In this document: positions 1 to 12,200 of the stretch, one piece after another
Layout of the letters: each line of letters starts with the position of its first letter
How positions within the stretch are numbered: position 1 is the stretch's first letter
Assembly (NCBI GenBank): GCA_027574665.1
Contig: CM050648.1
Span: 67,535,363-67,599,362 of the forward strand
Source of the DNA: Rhynochetos jubatus
Taxonomy: Eukaryota; Chordata; Aves; Eurypygiformes; Rhynochetidae
Direction: 5' to 3'
DNA: 64,000 nucleotides
The notes under the pieces: model-generated
What the model was told of the DNA's origin: nothing
The model's database searches: none
The model's input: the letters and a program-made list of their open reading frames with translations, nothing else
Translations under genes and position numbers: made by a program

Positions 1-2066
1 TGACCAAACATGCACACACTTTGACTACAGTACTTCATACTTCAGGAGTTTTATCTTTATTAAGCACGTGTTTTCTGGTCTCTGCCTTTATACCATTTTA
101 TTCCTTCTTGATCCTTAAAATTCCCATCTGACATAGAGGAAGGAGTACCTTTTACAGAATATAATGTTGTTTAATGACAATTCATATTTTCCATAAATGC
201 TTAGATATGTGTGTGTGTATCAGTATCAATATAGGTTTCAATATTTATATTGATTTCAATAGCATTATGTAAATATGTAAATTAAGGAATCTGTGAGTAA
301 GGATATACATTTATGAGAATACTAGAGGAGCAAATAATTTCAGAACACATGTTGGGCTAAAAGCTGCTATAGTTGAAGGAATAGTATTGAAATATTTTGG
401 TTTATACAGAAAAGAACCATAACATTTACTAATTTATTGCAGCATTATTATTTGCATAACTTATATTAAAACCAGCCACAAGAAAACATATTTGGCAGAC
501 AAGATTGAATAAACAAGTGCAGAGAACTAGAACTGCAATGTAGGATATAGTATTCTCACATCCTAAGCTGTTGTGTAAATAGTGTGTGAAACTTTTTCAT
601 AACATCTAGGCCAATAATTTTTAAAGAGGAGCTCAAATTTATATTCTTAAGGTCTATATTTAGATATACAAATAAATTACCTGTGGTTTTTTAAAATACT
701 GAGTTCCCAAAACATTTAATCTCAGCAAGAGTTTTTGGGTACCCAGTAGTTCTGAAAATCAGGCCATTTGTTTATATGACTAAATATAGGGATTTAGGAG
801 CTTAAATTCATGTTTATTCTTTTGAAAATCTTAGCCATTTATCCAAATTTGTGTGTAGTAGAAATCAATATGAGCTTTGTCTCTGTTTTACATGACAGTA
901 AGAGTATATCCTTTCCTAAAATATAAATCTATTCACAGCAGCATAATATATAGACACCTCGTGTAATTTTGAAGTCATGCCATTGTCTTGTAGGCAAGGG
1001 ACTGAAACAGTGAGGCTGATAAATCATAAAACCAGCCGGGCTTTCTCCCAGTGACTGGACACACTTTAAATGACAAAAAGATAAAATACAGGCCACCTTG
1101 CAATTTTTTTCTCTAGTACTCTGAATAAGTAATGTTACATGGAAAGTCACAGGACACCCCTGATTTAATAGAGAATAATACTTCAGAGTCCATATTCCAT
1201 GACTATTCTTTTTTTAGTTATTCAGACCATCATCATAGATGACTTTCTGTACAGAGTTGGAGAGGGAGAATAATTTTAAAGCATAAGGTTTAATAAACTT
1301 TGTCATACAAAGTGTCCCCAGACAGTTCCCGATTAAATCAGACCCTAAAAATGCTAATTTATGAAAGAATAGATCTAAAGAAACATAATGGCTAAATATA
1401 TAACTTGTTTAAGAACAATCCTTCTACTTTGAGGATGTATTTATTCTGTAAAACACTATTGCATATGTCATGCTGAGTTTTATTTAAACTGTAAAAAATT
1501 CAGCATGAAATGAGAACTGAGAAGTAACAATGGTCTAAATTTTTTTACCAATTTCCAGAAAAACCTGCTGCATGCCCAGACCTTTATCCATGTTATTCTC
1601 TGCCAAACGTCTAAGTTAAATGCTTGTTATAGAATCAGAATCAAAGTGAGGCATTCTCCTTAAGAACTATTACTTGAAGCACATTTCCTTAAAATCCTTT
1701 TATGCACCTTTGTCACATTTGAGACACTCAGAAAGCTTTGTAGGTTGAGCATTTTCAGTAAGAAAGATCTACGTTTTGTATGCCCTGCTAGGTTGGTATG
1801 CTGATAGGCTATTTGGAGCTGGTTACTTTTTCTTTCAGTAGAAGTGTCTTATTTTGTCTCCTTCAAAAACCAATCAAAATCAAATGAACCAGAGATAATA
1901 ATTTTAACAATATTTATTTTTTTTTAATGTATACATACAAGCAATTTCTACAAATAAAAACATTTCATGTCATGCTTTGAAGATGCATGTTACAGAAGAC
2001 ATGTATGCATCCGGTAATGTGATACAATATGGTACCTCTAAAGTGCTTCAATCGCTGTCTGAAAAC

Positions 2067-2092
2067 AATATATATACATATATATATATATA
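2067..2092. repeat. (TA)n microsatellite, imperfect
   Basis: An alternating TA tract of about 26 bases, interrupted once by a C. It is short and AT-only, with nothing to suggest function. Confidence 0.9.
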
Positions 2093-2559
2093 GTCAGCTA
2101 CAGAAATTGACTCTTATGTTTAAGACATTCAAAATATTTAAATGGGTTCAGGGGAAAAAAAGAATTAATTTCTAATATCTGGGCTTCAAAATTTAAAATC
2201 AAATACCTACTGCTTTAGTATCAGCATTGCTTTACTACTGTTCTGTATGCTTCTTTTTGGTTGTATCTAGGTAGAAGGTGTCTTTAAATCTGTTGTTGTT
2301 AATCTATTTTCTTAGAGTATTTGGTTGACTAGAATGTGGCCTTAGTTCCAGTGGAAAAATAATGCATTATCTTAAACATTTAATTAAACAAGCAATAGCC
2401 ACATATTTATGTTCTAGATTTTATTGACAAATAGGATTACATTACATGGATCATTTTCTGGTCAATGCCTGAAATAAAAATAGGGCATCCTCTAACAAGT
2501 ACATCAAGACCTTGAAAAGAGCCCATCTCTCATTAGAAATAAATTCTGGAATTGTCCTT

Positions 2560-2960
2560 TTCTTCAGTCTACGCTAGACAAGAACAGAAGTAATTGACAA
2601 AGCCTACTTGTTGACTGCTACCAGGCAGCACCTTAAACAGCCACTTCCTAACTCGCAGCACAGGAATCTGGAACAGTCCCTTGCCAATGGACCAACAGAT
2701 GAGGTGTCAGACTACCCATCTTAGAAGGGGACAACGTTTTAATTTCTACACTTAGCACTTTCCGAAAGTGACATGTCTATGCTTGTGCATAAAGTGATTG
2801 GGATGTCTGCTCTCTGATCCCCGAGGGCAAGTGGCACAGCACAGCATGTGTCCACACAGTTGAAATCTCAACATCTCAAAAAGCAAAGTAGCATCATCCA
2901 TACAGCCTCCTGGTAATATTTTCTGAATTATTCAGTCCTCTGAAGTATGCCTGAGTGCTG
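2560..2960. other. possible conserved noncoding element (weak)
   Basis: This 400-bp stretch has more balanced base composition than the AT-rich DNA around it, no recognisable repeat and no long open frame. It holds words such as AAGTAATTGACAAAGCC near its left end, which resembles adjacent homeodomain and HMG-box sites. That is the kind of sequence seen in vertebrate enhancers, but composition alone is weak evidence. It could equally be an old unrecognised repeat. Confidence 0.15.
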
Positions 2961-3469
2961 TCTGGAAAGGATACAAGTCCAACAAAGGCAAAACCAATGT
3001 GGGGAGTGTTTGAATCTGTGCTTTGGCTGTGCTTAGTTTAATTTCAGAAAGTTTCTGAGGACTCTACTGTACAAGTCATGTACAGGGAAAGTGAATGTCG
3101 GTATGAACAACTATCTGTTTCAGTTTTCTGCGGAGTGCATAGGCATGCGTTGAAAAGGGAAATATGTATCTTTCCATGTGTTGAGAAGTATGATATATGG
3201 TTTCAGACTTACTGTTTTCAGTCCTTCTCCACAGGACTATGCTATATAGTTAATGGGTAGCTAACTGCTTTACAGTCTGCATGAATAGTTACAGACTTAG
3301 GATAGATTTTAAGAATTAAATTGATTAAAATATTTCAAAAATCCATTAGATAGATTAGATGGCAGCTTGATCATGTAATCTTGTGATTTTTTGTTTCATT
3401 TTAAATAATTATATTATTTAAAACATAAGTAGACAGATAAAGTAGCAATTTAATGTTGAATTCAATGAA

Positions 3470-4412
3470 GCTATGGTAGGTTGACCCTGACTGGAGGCCT
3501 TGTGCCCACCAAAGGTGCTCTATCACTCCCCTCCTCATCTGGGAAAGGGAGAGAGAATGTAATGAGAAGTCTGAGGCTTGAGATAAGGACCGGAAGGGAT
3601 CACTCACCAAATATTGTCACAGGCAAAACAGACTCAACTTGGCAAAAATTAGTTTAATTTTTTACTGATCAGATCAGAGTCGGATAATGAGAAACAAAAC
3701 CAGATCTTAAAACACCTTCCCCTCATCCATCCCTTCTTCCCGAACTCATCTTCATACCCAATTTCTCTACCTCGTGCCCACCAGCAGCACCAGGGGACTA
3801 GGAATGGGGGTTGCAGTCAGTCCATCACATGTTGTCTCTGCTGCTTCTTTCTCCTCAGAAGGAGGACTCCTCAAACTCTTTCCGGGCTCCAGTGTGTGTC
3901 CTTCCCACAGGGTCCTTCAGGAGCAGCCTACTCCAGCGTGGGCTTCCCACAGGGTCACAGCCTCCTTCAGGCATTGCCCCGCACTGGCGTGGAGTCCTCC
4001 ACAGACTGCAGGTGGGTCTCTACTCCCCAGTAGCCCTCCATGGCTGCAGGGCACAGCTGGCCTCACCATGGTCTGCACCACAGATTGCCGGGGAGTCTCT
4101 ACTCTGACACCTGAGGCACCTCCTCCCCCTCCTTCTCTATTGATCTGGGTGTCTGCAGGATTGTTGTTCTCCATATTATCAGTCATCTCTTTTGACCGCT
4201 GCTGTCCAGTCTTTTTCCCCTGCTTCTTAACCATGTTATACCAGAGGCACTACCACCATTGCTGACGGGCTCAGCCTTGGCCAGCGGTGGGTCTGTCTTG
4301 GAGCCGGCTGGCATTGGCTCTATTGGACATAGGGGAAGCTTCCAGCAACTTCTCACAGAAGCCACCCCTATATCTCCCCCACTACCAATACCTTGCTACA
4401 CAAACCCAATAG
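3470..4412 (-). mobile_element. decayed avian endogenous-retrovirus LTR (probably solo)
   Basis: The block resembles a long (about 1 kb) LTR type common in bird genomes. On the plus strand it opens with TATGGTAGGTTGACCCTG, the reverse complement of an LTR 3' end that normally finishes in CA. It continues with a section containing GTGCCCACCAAAGG, then a purine/pyrimidine-biased middle with several CTCCAGCGTGGG-like and CCACAGGGTC-like sub-repeats. It closes with a block around 4,260-4,412 containing GACGGGCTCAGCCTTGGCC and TTGGAGCCGGCTGGCATTGG. Read on the minus strand, the expected AATAAA-type polyadenylation signal near 3,660-3,670 is mutated, and the TATA-like region near 4,215-4,235 is degraded. 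No retroviral gag, pol or env is next to it, so a solo LTR is most likely. Open frames of up to 163 codons inside it (for example 3,774-4,265) are not genes. The right boundary is uncertain by some tens of bases and I found no target-site duplication. Confidence 0.72.
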
Positions 4413-5070
4413 AGGTTTCCTATAAACACTCCTGCCATTTATAAACGCCTGTGACACACAAATCTGACATAAGTAACATAGATGCTTATGGTATCTGTGA
4501 ACCAGATACCTCCAGCAAACTTAGATGTGCTAATAGCCTAGCATGAGACCCCTCATCATTTTCCTTGCTATGATAGTTAAATCACAATTTCAAATGTGAT
4601 CTTAAAGAAACTGTTTTAATTCTATGCATGTTTATATCACGAAAAGATGGATGAAACCTATTCTCTGCCATGGCAGATTGTTTGTGCTACCCTCTACTTG
4701 TAGACATTTAATCTAGTAATTCTTATTAGACATCTTGAGGGGCAAGGAAGCTTGTGTTCACAGAGAGCAAATTCTTTCTCTAACAATCATGTCTTTAAGC
4801 TTATTTTGGTTGCTTTGACTAGGAGGCCATCCAAATGAACAAGACTTGGATATTCTACCAGCTCTTCAAATAGTTCTTTTCTCTGACTATGGGAAAGATT
4901 TATAATCTGCTTTGCTTTGAAATCTGACTTCCAGAGACTTAGCAGCATGTATTAGACCTACAAAGTTAAGTCCTTTAAGAACATCAGGTCTCTAACTTAG
5001 TCTCAGTGAACTCACCAATGCTTTGATGGAGTTTTAGTGCAGTTTGCCAGAGTAAAGAGACATCACTTTG
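4413..5070. other. unique noncoding sequence between LTR and CR1
   Basis: AT-rich DNA with no long frame, recognisable repeat or RNA gene. I see nothing specific in it. The outer edge of the LTR may extend a little into the left side. Confidence 0.6.
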
Positions 5071-5229
5071 TCCAGAGAAGCTGTGGATGCCCCATCCCTG
5101 GAAGTGTTCAAGGCCAGGCTGGATGAGGCTTGGAGCAACCTGGTCTAGTGGAGGGTGTCCCTGCCCATGGCAGGGGGGTTGGAACTAGATGATTTTTAAG
5201 ATCCCTTCCAACCCAAACCATTCTATGGT
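5071..5229 (+). mobile_element. CR1 LINE 3' fragment, plus strand
   Basis: A classic avian CR1 tail in sense orientation. It begins around GAAGCTGTGGATGCCCCATC, runs through CAGGCTGGATGAGGCTTGGA and CTGCCCATGGCAGGGGGGTT, and ends with CCCAACCCAAACCATTCTATGG, which carries the short terminal repeat typical of CR1 in place of a poly-A tail. Only the last 160 bp of a roughly 4.5-kb element are present. That is the usual outcome of 5'-truncated CR1 insertion. It carries no complete coding domain. Confidence 0.95.
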
Positions 5230-8200
5230 GACCTAAAGAGTATAAAGAAACATGCTGCATAAGCAAATGTAAGTAACAGGTAATAAGATGTTACATGAAA
5301 AAGTACCTCCTCTGGGAATGTTCTTCAGCCTCTCTCATAGGATGGCAGTTTGTACAGTACTGTATACCACCGATTAGATGTTCTTGTTTTACTTTGTTGT
5401 TACAAGTATGGCCCTGTATATTGCTAATGAGCAATATACTCCTCATGAACCCACTTAAGTCATGAGGGATAGGGAGGGCCCTTCTCCAATAGTCTTTTCA
5501 AGTCTGTGAGTGAAGGCTCACTCTTAATTTAGACATAAGCAACAAAACCTGAATTTTCTGTTTCCCTGTATCTAGGCACTTGCTCTTTTCTTTTGATATT
5601 TGCTGTTATGATTACATTAGGCAAATTTCCCCTATCTTCTCCCAGCATCTTGAAAGCATCATTTATAATTGTATGTCTCGTGTAGCCTCACTTGAAACAA
5701 ACAGGATTTCATGTCACAGTGGGCCAAGTTTGTGTTCCATGAATGTTAGCTTAAGGAGAAACTATGGCAAAAGCTGAATAAGTGTGCAAACTGAAAAGTA
5801 ACATTGGGCGATGTTCAAGTGTGTATTGAAGACACTTTTTATCTTAAGTGTTCCTCAGAATGATATTTAAACTAATCACCACTGATTTCCATCAGCTGGT
5901 TGCTGCTTTTTTTTTTTTTTTAATCTGGTGATATTGTTGCTATTGTTCTCTTCATAATTTTACTTTCCTCTGAACAGTTCCCCTGGGAATAATGTACAAA
6001 CTGAGTAAAACTGTCCAAGTTCCTGAATAGATAATCAGGACTTAGAAAACTTCCCTATCCCTAAAATGAACATTTGTTTAGCTGTAGACTGCATGCTGGA
6101 TATCTTAATCACATTTGCCCTTGCACAATATACATGACATTTGGGTTTAATCACACACTTGGACCTTTGGGAACAGACACCTAAAAGTTATATGCTGAAG
6201 TACCTATGCAGGAGACCCCAAGTCAGTAGATACTGATGACTCATTTTCTCCTTCTGCCCATCCCCAGTTTTGTCTTTCTGCCAATTAAATCTGCAATATC
6301 TCGGGCTAAAATCTTAGGACTTGATTATCACACTCCCCACATGAAATTACCTTGTGAGGTCCTAGTGGATTTCACAGTCTTCATTTTGAACACGCCTTCT
6401 CTCTCTCTTTACCTATTTCCTAATCTTTTAATTACTAAAAACGAAACAAGTTTGGGGTTTTTTTTAATTTTCAATGCCTTATATCTTGTTTGACTTCTCT
6501 TCAGTAATGTTGTCAAATAAAACTGGACAATTGGATTTAATAAAATTATCTTAACAGTCCAGGGAAACAACTGTGGCCCTGCTGAAGAGAGCAATGTGCA
6601 GCTAAGCACTGAGGAATACTTGAGCTGAAGTAGTGCCATGGGCCATTGGCTTTGGCAGCATATCTGAGTGAAGAAGTTCTGTCTCTGTCTGTCCTCATTC
6701 CCAGTTGCTCATTTCTACTCCTGGAGCTTATTCTGAACCAGGAATATTTGATTTTCCTTGGTTTGCAGTTTAGGAATATAGAGATAACATATTGAGATGG
6801 GAAATGGGAGAGAATGAATCATTAGAGCAAACAAAAAGCAAAATGAACATACAAATCTACAAACTTGGACAACATTTCTGTGCACATGATACATTAAGTG
6901 CTCTACAAGATGAGATTCAAAACGTAACAAGGATTTCCTAGAAAGTCCTGCACAGTTATACTAGAGGCTCCTGCTACTCTCTTCATGTGCCGATTGATAC
7001 AGGCTAGACACAAGGAAGATGAAAGAAACACTGGAACGAAACTTGAATGGAAGACCTGCGTACCTGATTGACCAGAGAATGTCCAGAACATCATGTTTCT
7101 TTGCATTAGAAAGGGTTATCTGACATCTCTCATTTGCTGCATTTGCCTGAATAATTAGCCCTTGCGTGAGTGTGTGTGTGCATACGTCCTCTGATTGTCA
7201 CAGCACTTCATTAACTTCTAACTTCATTACAGACTAGGTTAAAAAGAAAGACGTGATACAAAGGCAGCATCTTTATTCAAATGTGTGACCTTCATGCTTT
7301 CTGATTTATTAGCATAATATAGAATAAGGCAATATCACATTTATATAACATATTTATCAAACACATCTTTCTGGTAACTTGAGCATTAAAAAATTGAATG
7401 TGTATCTTTCGTATAAAGCCTCTGATAACACAGCTTTAGCTTTAAATAACACTGATAAAGGTACAGTGGATTTTGCTATGCCAGAGCAATTTCTTCTCCC
7501 CAAATGTCATTGCTTGTTAGCTATTTTGCCTTCTCACTTTCTTAACAGACAATTTCTACTTCAAGTATCTTGAATGTTAAATTTTGCCTTGGCTATTTTT
7601 GGCTGTTCTTCCAATGATGAGTATAATGGGTAGTTTCCCCCCCTCTGTGATAATGTAGAGATACAGTGTTGTATCATATGGTATTTTTCCTGAATGCTCA
7701 TTAACTAAAAGTCCTTGTATGACTAGTATGGCTTTTCATTAATGGAGAAAGTTCACATCTTCTCATATACAGCATTTACAATACTTACGCACAATTGAAA
7801 CTCTTAACTATAAAAGCTGACAGAAAGCAGTATTTTAAGGTCAATCAAAGATAATATATGGATAAATATAAAGTAACTTTATACAAAATTTCAGTCAATT
7901 TAAGAGTAGTAAGGACTTCAGTACTTTTTGCCTTAATACATTGCTCTAGTAATTTGATTAGGTTTTTATTATAAGGTCACTAATTGGTTTCATACTTAGT
8001 GTTTTACATTTGAGAACTGTAATTAATGTAAATTATCAACAAACTAACAAAATATTTTCTACTCATCAGATGACAGTTTCCACCTTACAGTGGATGGATC
8101 TCAATTACTAATTGCTGTTGAGACCTTTACATGCTAAGCCACAGTCCTATCATACTTCACCCTGGCTTCTTCTATATTTATAAATAATGTTTGGCATATT

Positions 8201-9130
8201 TCTGACATCAGTTTCTCATTTGCAGTGTAAACTAATAACGTAAGATGGAATGGAAAGACACAGAGATAATCCTCAGTGACCCTTGGGGTCACCCTCTGCT
8301 TTGCTATAAAGATGAAAAGAAATGAGCTGCAGCACAGCCCTTTAAATTAACAGCAAAAGATATCAAATCCTTAAACCATTTAACAACTTAATTTGACTTG
8401 GTTTTGTTTTTCTTTTATTTCTTGTGGGAGAAGGAAATGGGAAAGCCTGATTAGAGTGGGGTTCCAATTCTACCAGGCTTTGAACTAACATTTGGAAACG
8501 TGGGATCACTTAATATTCAAATAATTTTACTATAAATTTAACAAGTTTATATATACTGCAATGTGTCAATAGAACAATTCTCTAATAAATGTGATGCATG
8601 ATTCAGTTTATCTCCAGATAGGCCGTTATTTTAGAACAGTGCTAATATTAATATTGTTAATGACTTCAATCTTTTAGCTTCCCCTGCTTTTCCTATGGCC
8701 TCTTAAAAGCAACTAATGAAACACCCAGTGATTCTACCACAGGAAATTGGCATTTTATTGAAAGATACTTTTCAGTCTTTTAATTTTTTCATCCTTTTCA
8801 CTAAGTCTTGGTTATGATTTAAGTAGCTAGAAAGATAGTTCTTTCTCCTCCTATCAGATATTTTTATTATTGTTGCTCTGGGTTACTACTATGATGATGA
8901 TAATTGAAATAGCTCTATTTCTTCAATTTGTGTATGCAGTAAAAACATATTTTTGCATCTAACATAATCATTACTACATGTCATTAGATTATTATGTCAC
9001 CAGTTTAGGATTGCTTTTAACTTCATTATAAAACCTGACAGGAAAATAAGATGGATTACATGGCTACCAGCTGAGCTAAAGTTTAAATTACTTCTCTGCA
9101 TCCTAGGGAATAAAGTTTTCACTCCAAAAT
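5230..9130. other. AT-rich unique noncoding sequence
   Basis: Nearly 4 kb without a recognisable gene, RNA or transposon. The longest open frame is 85 codons (6,236-6,493, plus strand), hydrophobic and AT-driven, with no family resemblance. Short T, A and GT runs occur, for example near 5,908-5,921 and 7,165-7,178. I see nothing else I can support. Confidence 0.65.
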
Positions 9131-9200
9131 TAAAAAACAAACAAACAAACAAACAAAAAAACCCCCTCCAAAAAAACAACAAAACCAAAAACCAAACACA
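9131..9200. repeat. A-rich (AAAC)n low-complexity tract
   Basis: A short (AAAC)n array followed by an irregular A/C stretch (blocks of A separated by CCCCC, CC and CAC). The complementary strand is a T/G tract like the one at 61,541-61,621. A low-complexity frame on the minus strand (9,119-9,349) is an artefact of it. Confidence 0.9.
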
Positions 9201-12200
9201 CCAACATCTGATTTAACAAAAATGTGAATAGCAGTGATAAAAGTAGTTAAAATCAAATGTACTCTGCATTGAGCAGGAGATGTCACAGCGGTGTGAGTTT
9301 CCAGCATGAAGAGAAGGCAGGTTTGAATATTGATCCTTTGAAGCTCCATTAGCTATATGCTGAGCATTGCTGACATCACAGATTGATGTCTCTTTAAACT
9401 GTGTCTCAGATTGAATCACTTGGGGAAACCAGCTATTGACTTTGGACGTTTGTGCCATTCAGCCCCCGGAGAATGCTCTTTCTCTATTTCTCTCTCCCTC
9501 GGTCCCTCTGTTCATCCAGGTGTCTCTTGAATACATACACGTGCACACACAAACACAAAATCACACATGCTTGTCCTTTTGTGTTGTAGAATACTGTCTT
9601 TATTTTTTGTGCAACTATAAGTTGCCAAAGTTATGCCTCCTTAACACATCTGCACATTACAACCTGCAGGTTATGATGTTCACAGTGAGGCAAACCCCTT
9701 CTTACTGATTTGAGGTACTGAAATAGTATCCAGACAAGTCTAAAGGAATGAGTGTTATCTTGTCTGTGGAGACCTTCATTTCACCTTGTAAGGTGAGGCG
9801 ACCACAATAGCCTCCAGAGGAGTGCTATAGGAATCAATAAAGAAAAAGAAACCAAAGACCTTCTGAGGTGCCGGTGGTAGTGATGTGTGCCTGTGTGTGT
9901 GCGTGCCGGTATGCGGACCGATGAAGAGCACTGGTTTCTGATGAAAAGGAATGCAAATGTTAAAGGCATTGATCAGCACTCATCTCTGTTCAACCTCCTG
10001 CCCTCTGCTACATCAATACATTGGAAACATAATTTGTATCAGCAGTTGTTTCTTTAATTAAGATCTCTCCCAAATCTTTCTCATTGATTCATGCCATTAA
10101 CTTATTGATCAGCTCGCTTATGCTGAGATGGTAGTTTTTGCTGAGAGAGGGTATCTCTCTCAGTTCATGACGTTGCTGCACTACAAACATCTTCTTGGCA
10201 ACTAACGGGAAAACTGGAGCTCACTCAGCTTTGGCACTGCTTTAACAGTACACAGGGTATTTCCTGAACTAAGAAAAAAACCCAACCAAAATAGTCATTT
10301 ACCACCTCAGAACTTTGAAAACATTCCAAAAATAAAAGAGTATTTAATATGTTTTCAAACCTTACTGAAGACTAACTAGTCTAAAGACAACATGCAGATA
10401 ATAATATTGTCATAGGGTATATGCCATATCCAACCTCTCTATGTTAATGGCTAATAACGAGGAACTAAATAACAGAATTTGAGCTGAAATGTGAGATAAA
10501 TTTAGGAATTAACTAAGAGTAACTGATAACTAATTTAATCCAATAGTTGGTAAAAAACGTGATAACCAAGGCAGAGTGAGGTTAAGATTAGATAAAAGTT
10601 GAAAAAGGAAAGTTCCACCAGGACTTCATTATAACTTTACCTCTTAGCATGGTCTCTTTCATATGGACACCCAGATTGTAAAATTGAATATTTGTAGTAG
10701 AACCTTGACTTAGGAGGAAAGAAAATCAAACTAGATCATCTCTGACTTCCTAGATAACCAAGTAATTCCTGTTGCACAAATTTCAAGTCATGGATGGCTT
10801 ATGCAAAATTCACAGATGAAGATTTATTCAGTGAAGCTAATTAGATCTAAGGCTCTTCTCTGTCTCACATGGACTTTGTGATGTCTTCCTAGAACTGCAG
10901 GGGAGTCCAATGGCTTTTATAAATATTGTCTTGGGAGTTTCAACTGCCCAAGACAAGCAAGAAGAAACACAGCAACAGTGAGCTGGTATGTCTAACCCTA
11001 GTTAACAGATGGAACAGGCCAGGAACAAAAAGGTGCCTATGGCACTCAGAAAGAGCTATGCCTAATATATAACCTTTTGGGAATTCTTTAAACTCAACAA
11101 AATACTTTTAAATCATAATGGCTAAACTGACCAGTTTGTCTGGTTAAAGAATCATGAAGTAGCACAGTGGTGGCTGGATGACTGGGACAGATATGTGGGA
11201 ATTTGGGAGATATGATGACAATAGCAGTGAGTAGAGATACTATTGACAGAAAGCATTATTAAAGAGGAGGTTGAGGAGCTGATGATTTTCCTCAGAAACA
11301 ACTGTATTAAGATTAATATTAATACAATTAATAAAGCCATTCCTCGTGTTACTTAGGAAACTAGTGTTTGAACTGAATTGACTCTCTGTGACAGAATGTG
11401 ACTAGGGACTCCAGATGCTACTCTCAAAAGTAGAGCAACTTCTCAAGGATAGAGGTGAAGTATGTACTCTGAACTGACATGAGGCTCAATTCATTGCTGA
11501 TAGGCCCCTGTAGCCTGGACACACTCTTTCAAGTCTGCTTCAGTAAGACAAATTTTAAGACACTGAAGAACAGTTTAGCAGTAACAGCGTTTATCTCTTT
11601 AGAATTTGCTAGAAATAAAATATGGAGTGGGTGCTGTTTTGTATTAAGATCCCTATTGTTTTTTGATTTATTCAGCACCAAACTTGAAGTTGTTCCTGAT
11701 TTGTGTGATTCAGATGTACCATATAATTTTCAGAAAATAACATTATGACCTTCCCAGAAATGGCATTCATCTCAGGGAGTTTACACAAAGTACTGTGCAT
11801 CCTCCCAAAAGGACAAAGAACATGTAAAAAGACAGTGAGATGACTTAACTATATGGACAGAAAAGTGTGACCAAGTGAAAAAATCAGATATGTAAGCTAA
11901 AACTGATCTTGTGTGGGTTTGAATAAGACAATCTGCATTTCTACTGGATATGGCTTTCACAAATAATGTTCTCTCCCTTGAGAATTTCCACAGCAGACAT
12001 ATCTAACCACATGAATATTCATGTAGCTATATGAGTAAAATAGGAAAAAATATGCCCTCTATTTCTCAGAACTCTGGTTTCCCTTTAAAATATGTATTTA
12101 CTTGAAGATCCCTATCCTGACCATAACAGATCAGTATCTACAATCATCTCTGTCCAGAAGCAGCATTAGCCAAAACCAGGCTTGAGTGTCTGAGCCTCTG

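Larger units (their letters stand above)
1..3469. other. AT-rich unique noncoding sequence
   Basis: No reading frame here is longer than about 73 codons, none resembles a known family, and no repeat family is recognisable apart from the short TA tract listed separately. A 9-bp inverted repeat (TCATGCTGA at 1,468-1,476 and TCAGCATGA at 1,500-1,508) encloses a 23-base loop and may be chance. I see no promoter, exon or RNA gene I can support. It fits intergenic or deep-intronic bird DNA. Confidence 0.7.

Noticed and set aside
3774..4265. 163-codon plus-strand frame and overlapping frames on both strands
   Set aside because: They lie inside the LTR-like element, show no protein family resemblance and are low in constraint.
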